Source: Chlorokybus atmophyticus (Eukaryota; Streptophyta; Chlorokybophyceae; Chlorokybales; Chlorokybaceae). From it: a DNA stretch of 64,000 bases. A program made the position numbers and the translations under genes. The notes under the pieces were generated by a model. That model worked only from the letters and a program-made list of their open reading frames with translations, searched no databases and was not told where the DNA came from. The stretch covers positions 1,099,692 through 1,163,691 of the forward strand of contig RHPI01002533.1 of the NCBI GenBank assembly GCA_009103225.1, given 5' to 3'. Shown here piece after piece: positions 16,328 to 29,239 of the stretch (its first letter is position 1; each line of letters starts with the position of its first letter).

Positions 16328-19300
16328 ATGGCTGGCTTGTCGCTCTCTGCAGCGCGGTTTACCGCCGCGGTGTCGTCATCAACGACCACAGCCAGCGCAG
16401 CTCAGCCCAGGCAACGGCAGCCATTGCGCAGGTGTGTGCTTGTTGCACTTTGCTTAAGCAGGGATGATCTGTAAGGCATTGCTATTGAGAATAATGTTGC
16501 CAATAGCTGCATCTTAGCACCGTTCAGTTCAGGCATTGAGTTGTTCTGTTGCGTGTTTCAGTGCAACTGCGCCTGCACGCTCGGATTTCCTCAGCGGCGA
16601 GTCGCTACGCAGCAAGTCCAGCGGAGTGGTTTGGGAGGCCAGACACAGCTTGCCTCGCAGGCGGAACCTTGGCGGACGGCTGGTTGTGCGTGCAGATCGG
16701 GTATGCATGCAGCATGTAGGAGCATTTACGACACAGGCAGTCGGTGTCACTTGCAGCCGTGTGTACCTTCGACATGTTTGTGCGTAGAGCTTCACCGGCA
16801 GCGTTGCAGATGAATGCTTACAGCTAGAATTCTTGTGCATGCTAAAAGCACGATCTCTATTGCCAAGAACAGCTTGAGCCAGCATTTGATTAGCAGACTT
16901 CCAGCATTAGCAGCTCATGTGGATCTTTGCAGGATTATTATGAGGTATTGGGTGTGGCTAAGGGTGCAGACAAGGATGAGATAAAGAAAGGTATACAATG
17001 CTGGACGTTTGCAGGGCACCAATGCATTGTGAAGCGTGCGCTCACAAAGCTCTTCTTTGCCTGCAGCCTACCGGCGACTCGCGCGCAAATACCACCCAGA
17101 TGTGAATAAGTAAGTTTTGGTCGAGCTGTGGTTTGCATGCAGACAGCATGGCAGATATTCTGTTGCGATAATGGCTAGTGTTGTGAACTCATGCGATATG
17201 CATACAGGGAGCCAGATGCAGAAAACAAGTTCAAGGAAATCAGCAACGCTTACGAGGTAAGTTGTGAGAGGGAGAAAGAGTAACTTATTATTGCTGTGAG
17301 TGCTGAAGGGTGAGGCCAATCGTAGATGATGTGCCTCAGGTTCTTTCAGATGACCAAAAACGAGGCTTGTACGACCGGTATGGTGAAGCTGGGGTCAAGC
17401 AAGGCGCTGGCATGGGATCTGGGATGGGGGGCATGGGTGGAATGGTAAGCCTCGATCTTGCATGATGACACTCAGTACTGCATGTCGATATTGTCTTGGT
17501 ATCAGGCTTGTTGCACGATTTCGTTTCAAAACCGTCCTTGTGCCATGGACGTATAAGAGATTGATGACAATCAGTGAATGTGTCACTAGCGTTGTCAGGT
17601 CTAGCGCATATCCGACTGCTGTACTCACGGCTCGAAACTATATGTGCGTCATGTACGGGTGCGTTGGTTTCTGTGTGTGGTTGCGTGAGGCAGTTGAGCT
17701 TGCACAACAACAACATTAAGAGTGTGCATATCGTGTTGAGGCACTATCCTCCCTATCCGAAAGGCATGTAGGAAAGATTGGGGTGGAAACTTTTGCCGCT
17801 TCAAGTGGGCCGGGAGGGGGGGAGGGGTGTGTGTGTGGGGGTCGTATGTCAAGACTGGCTGTCATGAGATCCACAGCTTTGTGCATGGGAGGCAGTCTTG
17901 TGCGACGTTCCTCACCAATTATGCAGTTGCATGCTGGGGTCAACAGTTGTTCCGCAGTGCATGCAACTGACAGCCATTGCTGTGAGTTGCATGTGCTTAT
18001 ACGTAGTCAGCTCACACCCAGCTGTGAGTTGCATGTGCTCACTTCATGGGGGGCTTTAGTTGGTGTGGGGCAAGGTTACGTACATTTCCTGCAGTGGCAT
18101 CCAGTTTGTGTAGGGCTTGAAATCTTTTGTGCATGCTTGAGCCAAGCTCTTGCAGACTGGCAGGGTTCAGAAAACCAACCCGATGATCTATTTGATTCGG
18201 TGTTTGGACACAACAGGGCTCAGGTCTTGCATGTGCTCTTTTTAAGTTGCCGTGGTTGGCTAGTTCAGCAATCTGCTGCTGTGGGTAGCATTTCCAGTAC
18301 ACCTGTGCGCAGAGTACACCTGTGCACTCTCTGTGCTTGTGCACAGGTGTAGTCTTCGCAGCAGTGTTTCGAAGGTGCTATCATGGACTGTGACTGTATG
18401 ACGCATGGCATTGCGCATTTTCATTCTATCACACATATCTGAGGGTATATGGTATTCTTGGCTGCTCCATCATGGCTGCAGTGGCTCTTGCATAGATATT
18501 AATCTGGTTGTGGTTATGCAGGGTTTTGAGAATCCTTTTGACCTGTTTGAGACCTTCTTCGGAGGTGCAGGTGTGTGGTGAACCATAACTGGTCCTTACA
18601 TAGCAGGAGCGCTGTGATGCTAGCTACCGGTAGTTGTTGAGTTATCAGAGTGGCTGGTAAACGGTGACACAGCTGCTCACACGCTGTTGGTGCTGTACAG
18701 GCATGGGGGGTGCAGCGCGACAAGCTGCAAGAAACCGACCTGTGCAGGGTGACGATGAAAGGTACATGCATTGCAACTCTGGTCGTGCAGCATCCGCGCC
18801 AGTTCAAGTATCTGACAGTGCACTTTGCTTCCCCCAGATATGACCTTCAGCTGGACTTCAAGGAGGCAGTGTTCGGTTGTGTCAAGGACATTGAGAACTA
18901 CAGATTGGAAACGTGCAGCACATGCACAGGTATGTTCAGCAACTAGGTCGTCAATGTTACGCAACATAAGTGTGCTTGGGCGATGACATGGTGTGCTACT
19001 GTTCCACACAAGCCTGCGCATGTCACCTTGCTGTGTCAGTGCTGATTGTCCAAACACATTGTGCCACTAGGTAGCGGTGTGAAGGCTGGAACTCAACCAA
19101 CCACATGCAGCACATGCGGAGGCGCAGGGCAGGTACACAAGCAGTTCAGTCATGGCATGCATGCATCAACGAGCCGGGTATTGTGCTTATGTTGGTTCAT
19201 GTGTCCCACAGGTTATCTCCACAGCAAGGACGCCCCTTGGTAACTTTCAGCAAGTGGCCATCTGTCAAAGTTGTGGAGGAAGTGGTCAGAACTCGGTGCC

Positions 19301-20126
19301 GTGCCAGTCTTGCAATGGAGACGGGCGCATCAGGAAAAAGAAGAGCATAACGTTGCGCGTACCACCTGGTGTTGACAATGGTAGTCGACTGCGTGTGCCC
19401 AAGGAAGGAAATGCTGGTCGGCGCGGCGGGTAAGTACAATCTTTCCTCATGCGGGTTTGTAACCACTTCTTGCTTGATCAAGTTAACTATGACATAAGAG
19501 CGGCATGAAAGTTGTAAAAAGTCAGGACCTGTGCATGTCCATATGGCTCCTCGTGCATGCACACAAGCATAGGCGCACACAACAACATGCAAGCATACGC
19601 GTGCTTTAAAGTTGTAAGCTCCTATTGCTCCTGGCTGACCCATAGTGGTTTTGTGTAGGCCGCCTGGAGATCTGTATGTGTTCATATCCGTCCGGCCCGA
19701 TCCTGAGCTCAAACGCGACGGCATGAACATTTACTCGACTGCCACAATTGGGTACACGGACGCGATCCTCGGCACAACTTGCAAGGTCAACACCGTTGAT
19801 GGGCCGGTTGACTTGAAGATTCCTGCTGGCACGCAGCCTGGCACCACACTGGTCATGGCCAAGAAGGGAGTATTCCGCCTGCGAAGTGCAAGGTGAGTGT
19901 GTGGCTTGCTTTTGCTGTGTGGCAAAATGTGCCTATGCATGGTTTTAGTAATGGTTCTTGTTGCCGCTTTAACTGATCTAGTACATCGCCTTGCAGTGAG
20001 CGAGGCGACCACCTGGTGACTGTTAAGGTTTCCATTCCCACCAAGCTCAACAGCGAAGAACGCAAGCTTGTTGAAAAGTTGTCTGAGTTGGCAACAGAGA
20101 AGCCCAAGTCAAGAGGCTTGTGGTGA
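16328..20126 (+). CDS. Plastid-type DnaJ (type I Hsp40) co-chaperone, 13 exons
   Basis: Exons by eye: 16328-16431, 16562-16700, 16933-16990, 17067-17109, 17208-17256, 17340-17444, 18522-18570, 18701-18761, 18838-18929, 19071-19132, 19212-19429, 19659-19892, 19997-20126. The first two exons ([20 protein letters not shown]..., Ser/Ala/Arg-rich) look like a plastid transit peptide. The J domain starts [19 protein letters not shown] and has HPD (KYHPDVN). A Gly/Phe region follows, then a zinc-binding region with four CxxCxGxG repeats ([32 protein letters not shown]), then the client-binding C-terminal domains. By family knowledge it delivers clients to Hsp70 and stimulates its ATPase. Intron 6 (1.08 kb) contains a degenerate copy of exon 7. 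Confidence 0.93.
18164..18223 (+). pseudogene. Duplicated copy of DnaJ exon 7 inside the preceding intron
   Basis: The stretch is flanked by CAG and GT-like borders and can read [15 protein letters not shown], paralleling [15 protein letters not shown] of exon 7 (18522-18570). It is 60 nt instead of 49 nt, so including it or swapping it would change the frame. It may be an old exon duplication now decayed, or an alternative exon that triggers mRNA decay. Confidence 0.45.
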
Positions 20127-23100
20127 TGTCGGTCAGCGCTGGTAGAGAATCTCATCCATTTTTTGGGGGGGCTAGGGTAGTGGCTAGGCTGCTGTGTGCG
20201 GGTTGTTGGCAGCGCATGAGTTGAGTGTGTCACGTCGGTCACACTGTGTAGGTGAGGTTGTTTATTAACGCTCGTGCATCACACCTGTTGAAGTTTCGAC
20301 CAGCCTGTCTATTCTGCGTGGTCACTGCCCCAACATGCCGCATGTGGTAGGAAGCATGCTGCCCGCTCTCTTTGTGGTTGTTTGGTCGCTGTTGCTTGAG
20401 AGTCTGAGCTAGTTGTCTAGTCTTGTGTCTTGGTTAATTGTGCTCAGCCTCAGCCCTAACGTAACCTAATGCTGGTTGCACTGCTACCTGCTTGAGCATT
20501 AGCTACATGCAACTCTTGTATGGTATGCACATGCATTGTGATTGCATGCAAGCTTTCAATATATATTAAAAGCAAGCACGTGGTTCAACCATCCCTTTTA
20601 TCAACAACACGGGGAGGACGAGATAAAAACCAAAGCAGGAGTCAGTCAAGGTGATGTAGTTGTTTGCATGATAACTTCATATCGCGGCAGCAAGCAACTG
20701 GCGGCGAGGGGGCTGGTCGAATGGTCGTGGTTCTGGTCAGTTTGAGTCGGGGCCTAACCTCTTCCTCTCCTTCCCATCTGTGCCTGCGCCATATTCTGCA
20801 GGTACAGCTACTGCGCCTGCTATCCTCAACTGGCTGGCGTGCACTTACTTAGCTAGCCAGCCCCCTTAGCACTAGGGTTTGTGTCTTAGTGTGAACTGTT
20901 GTTGTGGGTGATGATACGACATGCGCTGGCGTGCTTGCTTGTGACTGCTGATGCTGAGGGACCCTCTCTTTTACCCTATGATAACCACACAATTGAGGTA
21001 TAATGAAGCAATCTGGTGCAACACTGGCATAAGATGCAATAAAGGCTGAACACCATGCCGTGCACATTATCTACCATCCTATCTCTTGCCCACACAACTC
21101 ATGCTTCAACACACACAAGCACACCCACGCACCGAGCACAGCACTGCGCATATCCCGTACGCACAGCATAGCTACAAAAACATAAACTCCTACCCATCTG
21201 TTATGCTTACAACAACCACACTCAAGGGCTAGCTAAGGGGCCTAGCTATGTGCAATGTAAGACGCAGCAACAGCAGGCCGGTGTGGGCGAGATGCAACAG
21301 CAGTTGCCTGCAGACACATGCGTCCTCAACCTGCACTGCTAAGCAAAGGAGAGGCAGCGCATACCTCGAGCAATATGTCGAGAACCTATATGTGCAATAG
21401 GTTGAATGGTGGGCAGTTTCGTTCAACATGATGCTGATTGTATGCATAATATCAGCACATGTGGTCGTGTGTATAATGTAAAGTTGAGTGTATGGTGTGT
21501 TGGTGTTGCGTTCTAGATGTTGTGCATGTGCATACGCAATGGCAATGGCAAAACTGGCAGTACAGTAACAGCTAGCAGCAACAGCAAGCGCTACACAATA
21601 ACACACACACAAGCAACCAAGTCAACGGGCTAGGGAGTAGGTGCGTTACAAGTCAGTGTTAGTGCCAGAAGCAGACAAGCAAGATAGCAGTGCGCTGGGC
21701 CCCACAGCTGCACGCTCAAGGCAGGAGGGCAGCAGCAAGCAGCAGCTCCTCACCTGAGCAAGCAGCGCCACAGTTAGAAAGTTGCCGACAAGGGCAACTG
21801 TCCACTGTGGCCTCCCGCGTCTTCATAGGAAAAATAGGGTCCGTCCAGCATCTGCGAGTTAGTGTGTACGACGAGAGAGGGCAGCATGCAGTACAAGTCA
21901 GTGATGTACATGTTTGACATAGGTGTGCACACCACACGGTGCATAGCAGCAGCATAGACAATGTGGGAGTTGCGGCAATCATACAGCAGGTGGTGTTTAT
22001 AGAAACACCTATGTCAAGCATGAGGGCGTCGCAAGCTCCCCTCATGGGCGTGGATGCCATGGTACATGAAGCGTGCAGAGCGGCCATACCATAAAGCATT
22101 ATGTATGAACATGCGAGCTTGTAGCAACCTAAGCAATTGGCGCTTGCTATGGCCTTCTGAACGCATTCGTTTAATGCGTGACCCTATAGCTGTTGGGAAG
22201 GACTTGAAAGTGCATATGCCGTTCGTTCATTGTCTGTACACATTAGTGAGTCCATGTGACGAATCTGTTATGGATTGATGGCATATTGCATATAATTGCA
22301 ATAAGAAGCAAATGCCATATTACTTTCGTCTGAATTTGAGGTACCCCATGCGGTCACTCTTGTTGACTCAATAATAGCATTGCGATCAAGCAAGCATCAT
22401 CCACATTTCATACTTATATAAAATGTTGCTTGTAATGCACTGATGGCGGCTTTACACCACATTAATCAAAAAGTTAGATCTCACATTTCATATGCTGCAA
22501 GCAATTTGCTGACATCTGAGTTTAACAGACTTATAACTTTTACGATTATATGTATTCCCACACGCCTCCACTCCCAGCAAAATGGTGTTGAGCCAAGCGA
22601 TGCTATAATTATTCAATAACCTTATAACAGGGGGCTATGTAATGCGCAGCTTGCCGGACAAAATGTGATTGTACGATGCGCTTGAGAGTGAACATCGGTG
22701 TTGTGTTAAAGGTGCGCAACAGTTGGTGCACTCTGCATATGCACTGTTTGAATGAGCACGCACATGCATGCATATCAATTTACATGATATATTCAAACTC
22801 GATTGCACAATCATCAACCATACCACTCATGCACGATTAAGCACTTCACAGGAATTTCTATGCTGATTTTCTTTCATAAAGCCTTATGCCATGCAGAGCT
22901 TGGAGTGCCATAGGAGTTTTGCTCCTACACGGTGTAGGCTACACCCATATGCTATACAGTGGATAACCTTGTTGGTCACCTTACCCTACCTGGTACATGT
23001 ACCTGTGTGCAGTCATCACTGTACCAGACTGGAGCGCTACACAGGGTGCTGTGTTTGTTGTCCAGAGTACACGTGTCACCAACAGCAGCAACGACCGTTC

Positions 23101-23138
23101 TCAGGGCGTCTGTGCTGGGCAAACAGCTGAGCGCAACC
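20127..23138. other. Intergenic, 3' region of DnaJ and upstream region of the deubiquitinase
   Basis: Only short chance ORFs are seen on both strands. CA/TG-rich and TGCATG-rich stretches are common (for example 21100-21170). I see no RNA gene and no clear mobile element. Confidence 0.5.
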
Positions 23139-25460
23139 ATGGCGGCGGCGGCGGCGGCGGCGGGTGGGGGCAAGCGCAACTGGGTCCCGCTTGAAGCCAA
23201 CCCTACGGTAAGGCGGAAACGCATTGCATGACAGCTCTGAGCCAGCAGACGCTTTGGATCGGAACATTCACTCTCACTCAGCTTTTGCTGCCTTTACTTG
23301 TGCGTCTTTGTTTCTCACGTAGCTCCAACAGTAACCTATCGTTGACACAATGGGTTGTTTGCATCGCAAAGCGGCCAAGTCTATGCTTGCTAGCTTTTCG
23401 CAGTGCATGCAGTGTTGAACAAAGTTTTGCAACGTACAAGCATGTCAATTATTGACTTGCTATATACATTATGCAACAGTGGCAACTCTCTGCTCTGCAA
23501 TGAGCCATAGCCCTCCCAGGTTCAGGAGGTTGTGAACACGAGAATCAGTGACCATGCATGCTGCACCTGTGTGTAGCTAATAACATCAAGCAGCTGACCA
23601 TGCTTACCAACCCCATACCGCTCTTCTAGAGTAGTAGACGCATACATATGCATAGTCTGTTCAATTCAACCTGTTGGCCATGTTCAGTTGCCCCTGCAAA
23701 AACTCGTCTTCTTGCGTGCGGTCATGTACACACTACTTGTCGCCGTGCTCTAGCTCCACCCAGTACAACAAAAGTATTCCAAAAAAGCCAGCGCTTCTTC
23801 CTCCAACTGGCGTTACTGCCTCCATCACACGCAAGTGCATGGCAGGTGATGACGTCACTGGCGTGTAGCATGGGTGCCACGCTGGCGCAAGAAGGAGGAC
23901 AGGCGCAGTCGTCATCGTCAGCGCAGCTGGCATACTGTGACGTGTACGGCCTCGATGATGAGCTGCTTGCGATGGTGCCCTCACCTGCCGCTGCTGTACT
24001 TCTCCTCTTCCCTATCACACCACAGGTTCTGTAAATAATCATGTTTCTTGTCATCATCATCATCATTGTCACCATAAACATCATCATCACTGCTGTCAAC
24101 AATGGCTTGATGCTGTGGAATTGCACAGTCGGAAGCTGCGAGCCGCGAAGAAACGGAGCGCATACGCAACAACAAACAACAGGTTGGCATAAGGTTGTAG
24201 CACATGCAGAGTGTCAGTTCTGTTTTTTTTTTTGGAATGTGCAGCGTCGGTTTCGATGTTCAATCTTGGTGGTTGCACACAACCGCTTTGCCTTGTGTCC
24301 TGCTTTGCAGGTTAGTGAGAAGGTGTGGTTTACGCGGCAGACGGTTGGGAATGCGTGCGGAACAATCGGTCTCATACACTCGCTTGCGAACCAGCCGAGA
24401 GACAAAATCGCGTTTGGTAACTGCACAAGCTGCTCCACTGCTGGCATGTCACAGAGCTCTGCTGGTCGAGAATGACTGGTTGTACGGTGGTTTTGTTTTA
24501 TCAACTGTTCTTTTGCGTGCAGAGCCCGGGTCGTACTTTGATGGCTACTTTAGGAAAACGCAGAGCATGACTCCAGAAGAGGTGCGCATGTGCACATGCT
24601 TGTGCGTGTGCATGCGCGTGTATGTGCGCTTCCAAGCGCATGCATACTTGCGCGCATGCGCGTGCACATCTCGCGTGCTTGCACACTGGACACTACTGCC
24701 TATGTAGTGACACTTGGTTTCAAGCAGGATGTCATGTTGTACATATTACTGGTGTGGTTGTACATGATCTGATGCGGTTGTTCTCTTTGCAGAGAGCACA
24801 GTATCTGGAAACGGATCACAGCATAGAAGAGGCACACGCAGCCGCTGCATCTACAGGGGACAGTGCGGTAAGCTATCTGTTTGCCATTTGTCTTGAGTGC
24901 GGGTGCATACAACTTGTTAACACTCGCTGAAAATATCACAACACAGTATTCAGCTATACCTGAAGCTGCCTGACACGTATGCATTTGCACTGCATACATC
25001 ATCAATGCTTTGCATGCAGGTGCCGGATGCGGATGCACCAGTTGACCTGCACTTTGTCTGCTTTGTGTGCATAGACGGTAAGCTGGTGCGCTTCACTGTG
25101 TGGTACTTGTGATGGTCTGTATGTTGTGAAGTGTCTTATGCCGAGGCGTGCTGCTTTACATCATATGTGGCTGTCTCATCAGGGTCGCTGTACGAGCTGG
25201 ACGGTCGCAAGCCCCATCCGGTGAATCATGGACCCTCTTCTCCCGAAACATTGCTCAAGGTTGGTGGAGATGTGTTTTCGTCTTGTGCTTGCTTGAGATC
25301 AACTTGGCGTATCGCTTCCAGACAAGAGAGACTGACTCACGTGTGTGTTGTGGTTTGTTGGCAGGATGCGGCCAAGGTGATTCGGCAGTTCATGGACAGG
25401 TCGCCAGAGTCAAGTAACTTTAATGTAATAGCGTTGGCGCCGGCTGTTGCCGACTACTGA
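23139..25460 (+). CDS. Ubiquitin C-terminal hydrolase of the UCH (peptidase C12, UCHL1/L3-like) family, 9 exons
   Basis: Exons by eye: 23139-23207, 23846-24025, 24129-24182, 24311-24415, 24523-24581, 24793-24867, 25020-25077, 25183-25259, 25365-25460. After a short Ala/Gly stretch the protein opens with [10 protein letters not shown], the family N terminus. [16 protein letters not shown] and the oxyanion/catalytic segment [15 protein letters not shown] (catalytic Cys) follow. The catalytic His is in DLHFVCFVC and the Asp in [14 protein letters not shown]. The family removes small adducts from the ubiquitin C terminus in cytosol and nucleus. The crossover loop lies around the exon 5-7 segment. 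Intron 5 holds a long alternating purine-pyrimidine tract. Nothing looks broken. Confidence 0.93.
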
Positions 25461-26173
25461 AGCTACTCGCCTGCCCATTATGTTGTGTACAGCCAAACGT
25501 GATCAGGCATATGAGTGTGCGCTTACTTCAAGCGCAGCTGTTGAAGTTCCATTGTGTTTGTGCCTCGTCTATGATATGATGCATGCCGCATGCGAATGGA
25601 TGTACGCAACATGTGAGTGCGCGGGATGTGCAAGCATAATACGTAATCTCAAGTACTATTGAGCCTGGTCGGTTACAACCAAGCCATAAATTCTATATAT
25701 ATAGCAGCAGCAGCTGTAGCTTCAACCAGAACTTAGTAGCGCAATGCAGAAGAGCAATATGCATGTTTGACTGCGTGTGCCAACGCAATGGCTTCACAAA
25801 ACCAATGCAACGCACATGTTTGTCATACGCACAACAACCGGTTCAACTACTCAACGCACATGTTTATCATATATATAAGCCCACACAGGGTTCAGTTCGA
25901 CAGACAGACAAAGGCAGTTCAATTACCTGGCTACCAACTCGTCAGCTAGTGTAATGTACACTAAGACATTCTACTACGCAGTTAAATCTCAACCCTCTCC
26001 TGGCGGGCTTACCGCCAAGCTATGTAACGCCACACATAGACACTCTTCAATCCCAGACACAGTAAGCATTGCCCAGCAACCAAATGCGCCCACTTATACG
26101 CGCGCACTCACAGAACAATTGCATGACAGACATCAGAATGTACGATTGAATAAGAACTTGCAGAGCGCCGCCA
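25461..26173. other. Short convergent intergenic space
   Basis: This separates the 3' ends of the deubiquitinase (+) and the phosphofructokinase (-). A TATATATA run at 25693 and CA-rich sequence are present, with no gene. Confidence 0.5.
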
Positions 26174-29100
26174 TCAAGGCTCAGGTGCATTGGGAGCGGC
26201 CTGCTTGATGGCGATAGAGTTGGCGTCCGCGCCCTTCAGCGAGGGAGCGTGTGCCGGTCTGTTCACTGGGTTGCTGTTGGCGGGGAAGCCATTGCTCGAA
26301 CCATTCCGGTCCCTGCTGCTGGCCTTGGCCAACTCTTTGACTGGACTGGGAGCCCTGTAAGAGTGTGCGGGAACATCAGCAAGACGCACGTCCTGCTTGG
26401 CAAAGTCTGGTTGACCGGTCGAGCTCATCAGCCGCGCCCACATGCGGTCATGAATGTCGACCTGCAGGCAGGAAGAGGATATTAGTTGTGCATCACTGAC
26501 AAACTGCTAAGCAACGCTCTGCATCTCCTGGCTATGAGTGGAGTACGCTGTGTTGAGGTCAAAGTCACACTGACAAACACAATGTTGCCATGGATACCAG
26601 TGTGTACCTGATTAGTTCGCTGAACAACAACAGGGATAGGGATGTATGCATGCCGTCCATTTACACGTCCGGTGACAAAGCCGGTATACCTGCCGACAGA
26701 AGGTAATGTTCACACGCTGCCTGTGTCTGCAACCATCACACCCACTGCACTTGCATTGAATATGTCATCGTACCCGTGCATAGCGCCATGCACCGCAGAG
26801 TGTGCCAACAGCGTGCAGTACACGTTGTCGGCAGCGTTGCTGGGAATTGCGCGAATCATGTAGGTGGGGTCGATGTACTTTAGACTGAAGGGACGTCTGG
26901 AGGCCGAAAAGTGTTTGTTCAGCTGTTCTTGAAGCCACAGCCCTATATTCTGCAACTTTGCATTGCCAGATGCGTCCCTTTCAACGGCGCCGTAACTGGC
27001 AACAAGGTCCTGGCCACCACCCTCTGCGACCACTATCACAGCATGCCCTGCAGTGTGTGCAAGCACTCAATGGGATTTACCAGTACAAGCTAAAAACATC
27101 GGCACCATTGGTTTAAACGACGCGACTTCATGGCCTAGGTGATGACAAAGCTGCATCCAGATTATCCAATCCATGCCATGTAATGTGCCTACCGTTGGCT
27201 TTCAACCGTCCTTCAAGCCACCCGTAAAGACCTCCTTGTCCCTCAAGAAAGAAGGGCACTTCAGGGATGAGGCAAGCATCCACGTCCCGAGAACCCAATG
27301 TGGCGTACATTGCAATGAAACCAGAGTGGCGGCCCATCAACTTCACCAAGCCAACGCCATTGGGCGTGGAAACAGCCTGAGGCACCCCTTGTCAGTAAGC
27401 GAACTTTATTCTTACTGAAAGCTGTTTGCGAAGCTAGACCAAGTACCTCCACGTGCGCTGCGTTGATCGCTCTTTGCGCTTCTTCAACAGCCGTGTCAAA
27501 GCCAAACGACTTATCAATGACGCACATGTCATTATCAATAGTCTTTGGTATGCCTGCTACTGCAACTTTCAACTTGCGTCGGCGACATTCCTGTTTAGGA
27601 TGTTTTATGTCAGAGAGCTAGCCAAGGACATCCATGGTAGTGCAGTGCAGTCATGTTGACGTGCTTGCCTCATAGATGGCCAGACAACCGCGCTGGGTGC
27701 CATCACCACCGATCACATACAACTGATTGATGCCACGGTCCTGCAATACCAACATCAGCACAGCCCTGCATGGCGGTGCAGAAAGCTTTTGCAAACGCAA
27801 CCATGCCTGTATGGAGTCAACAATGCGATCAATGTTGGACCCGCCACGCGATGTGCCAAGTATGGTGCCACCAGCACGATGTATGTCGGTGACCTTGCGA
27901 GGGTCCAGCTCAATCATGTTCTCTGCGTAGAACCCTCGATACCCTCCCTGAGCACATAAAGTTTGTTTCGGTTTGCAAGCAAGCTGCCATGTGCTAAAAT
28001 GACGTAAGAATGGTTCTTTGGCCTGCACACCTGGACACCATATATCTCGCGTGCTCCATACTGCCCCCACAGCGCATATACAAGTTCTCGTACAACTGTG
28101 TTGAGACCTGGGCAAAGGCCCCCGCAGGTACAGATTGCAGCCCTTATGTCATCGGGCTCGAACGCCACCTGCCATAGCAAGACTTGAACTGTAAGAGTCA
28201 CAAGGCCCTTCCTCCCNNNNNNNNNNNNNNNNNNNNNNNNNNNNNNNNNNNNNNNNNNNNNNCTACCAACCCAACCCAACCCAACCCATGAAACAAAAAG
28301 TACAGAACACAGACAGCGCACCATGCTCCAGTCTCAAGCACAAACAGGCAGAAATCAACTAGCCCTTACCTCTTCCCGTGGGCCTGCTCGCCTGAAGTAA
28401 GAAGTTCCGGCTGCATTTTCAGCGTTGAAGACGACCTGCAGATGCAAGCACTACCAACCTCAGCGTCGTGTCTGATACTTACTTCGCATGCTTCCAGCAC
28501 TCTCCAGTTCATACCGAGCTGGAGATGTAATCTTGAGGGTGAATGTAGAAGTTCCTGGCAGCTATGCATGTCAGAAGACATGCAGCAACAACTCGTTTGG
28601 TTCAAGCTAACAGTATAATCTTAGCAGCCCCACAATGACTTGCACTATCACAACCCACTCGCATATGCTCACCCAACTGCAGCGAAGTTTGGGCTGAATT
28701 GTACGAGAGGGTTGGGTCGCATCTGCAAGCACGATTTCTTGTTAATAACACACAGTTCCTTCGACACTGCATCATGCTGACAAGCTTGCACTCGTGGCTG
28801 TGGGCTTCTATGTTGCATGCATTGGCGCATGCAACATAGAAGTCGACTGCAATTGAACACCAGCTTGCCAGCAAACTGCACGTGTTCACATGCTTTAGCA
28901 CTCATGCATAGAGCAATCCTGCACTGCACGTGACAGGCATTGCGTTGTTTCTATGCATTGTACTTCACATGTGACCACTTGTTAACACGGCTGGAAGAAG
29001 TCCATGCAGGTGCAACGTACTGGTACCAGCCGCACCTTAAGCCCATCAATGTACTCGCGCAGGTGTGGAACATCCTGGATGTTGGGCCCGCAGCGGACAC

Positions 29101-29239
29101 GGGCAGGGCCGGTTGCGCAAGCGCCACGGTGCTGCTGCTGGCGCCTTGGCCGTCGGCACACTATCAAGGAATTGCCAGCACTGGTGAAGCTACCTTGCAA
29201 GCACTGCAATTGCTGGGACCCCACCACCACCGCCGCCAT
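26174..29239 (-). CDS. PFK: Plant-type ATP-dependent 6-phosphofructokinase, probably plastidial, 12 exons
   Basis: Exons (minus, high to low): 29239-29036, 28722-28673, 28554-28514, 28435-28370, 28168-28031, 27947-27807, 27740-27669, 27590-27447, 27376-27193, 27047-26774, 26689-26608, 26461-26174. It phosphorylates fructose 6-phosphate to the 1,6-bisphosphate, the committing step of glycolysis. Motifs: [45 protein letters not shown] (catalytic Asp), [30 protein letters not shown], and RHAYIPIP near the end. These match the plant PFK group. The N terminus ([11 protein letters not shown]...) looks like a transit peptide. Two introns need a GC donor to give the conserved protein. The run of Ns at 28217-28262 falls in an intron. 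The start and bilin reductase start face away from each other, 0.69 kb apart. Confidence 0.92.
28217..28262. other. Assembly gap (N run)
   Basis: Ns in the fourth intron of the phosphofructokinase gene, followed by ACCCAACCCAACCC-type short repeats that probably caused the gap. Confidence 0.95.

Noticed and set aside
20127-23138. CRISPR-like array or tRNA genes in the intergenic regions
   Set aside because: No regularly spaced repeats and no cloverleaf with TTCRA-type T loop were found by eye; the host is eukaryotic.
26170-28330. Plus-strand open frames over the phosphofructokinase gene
   Set aside because: They overlap conserved PFK exons on the minus strand and encode nothing recognisable.
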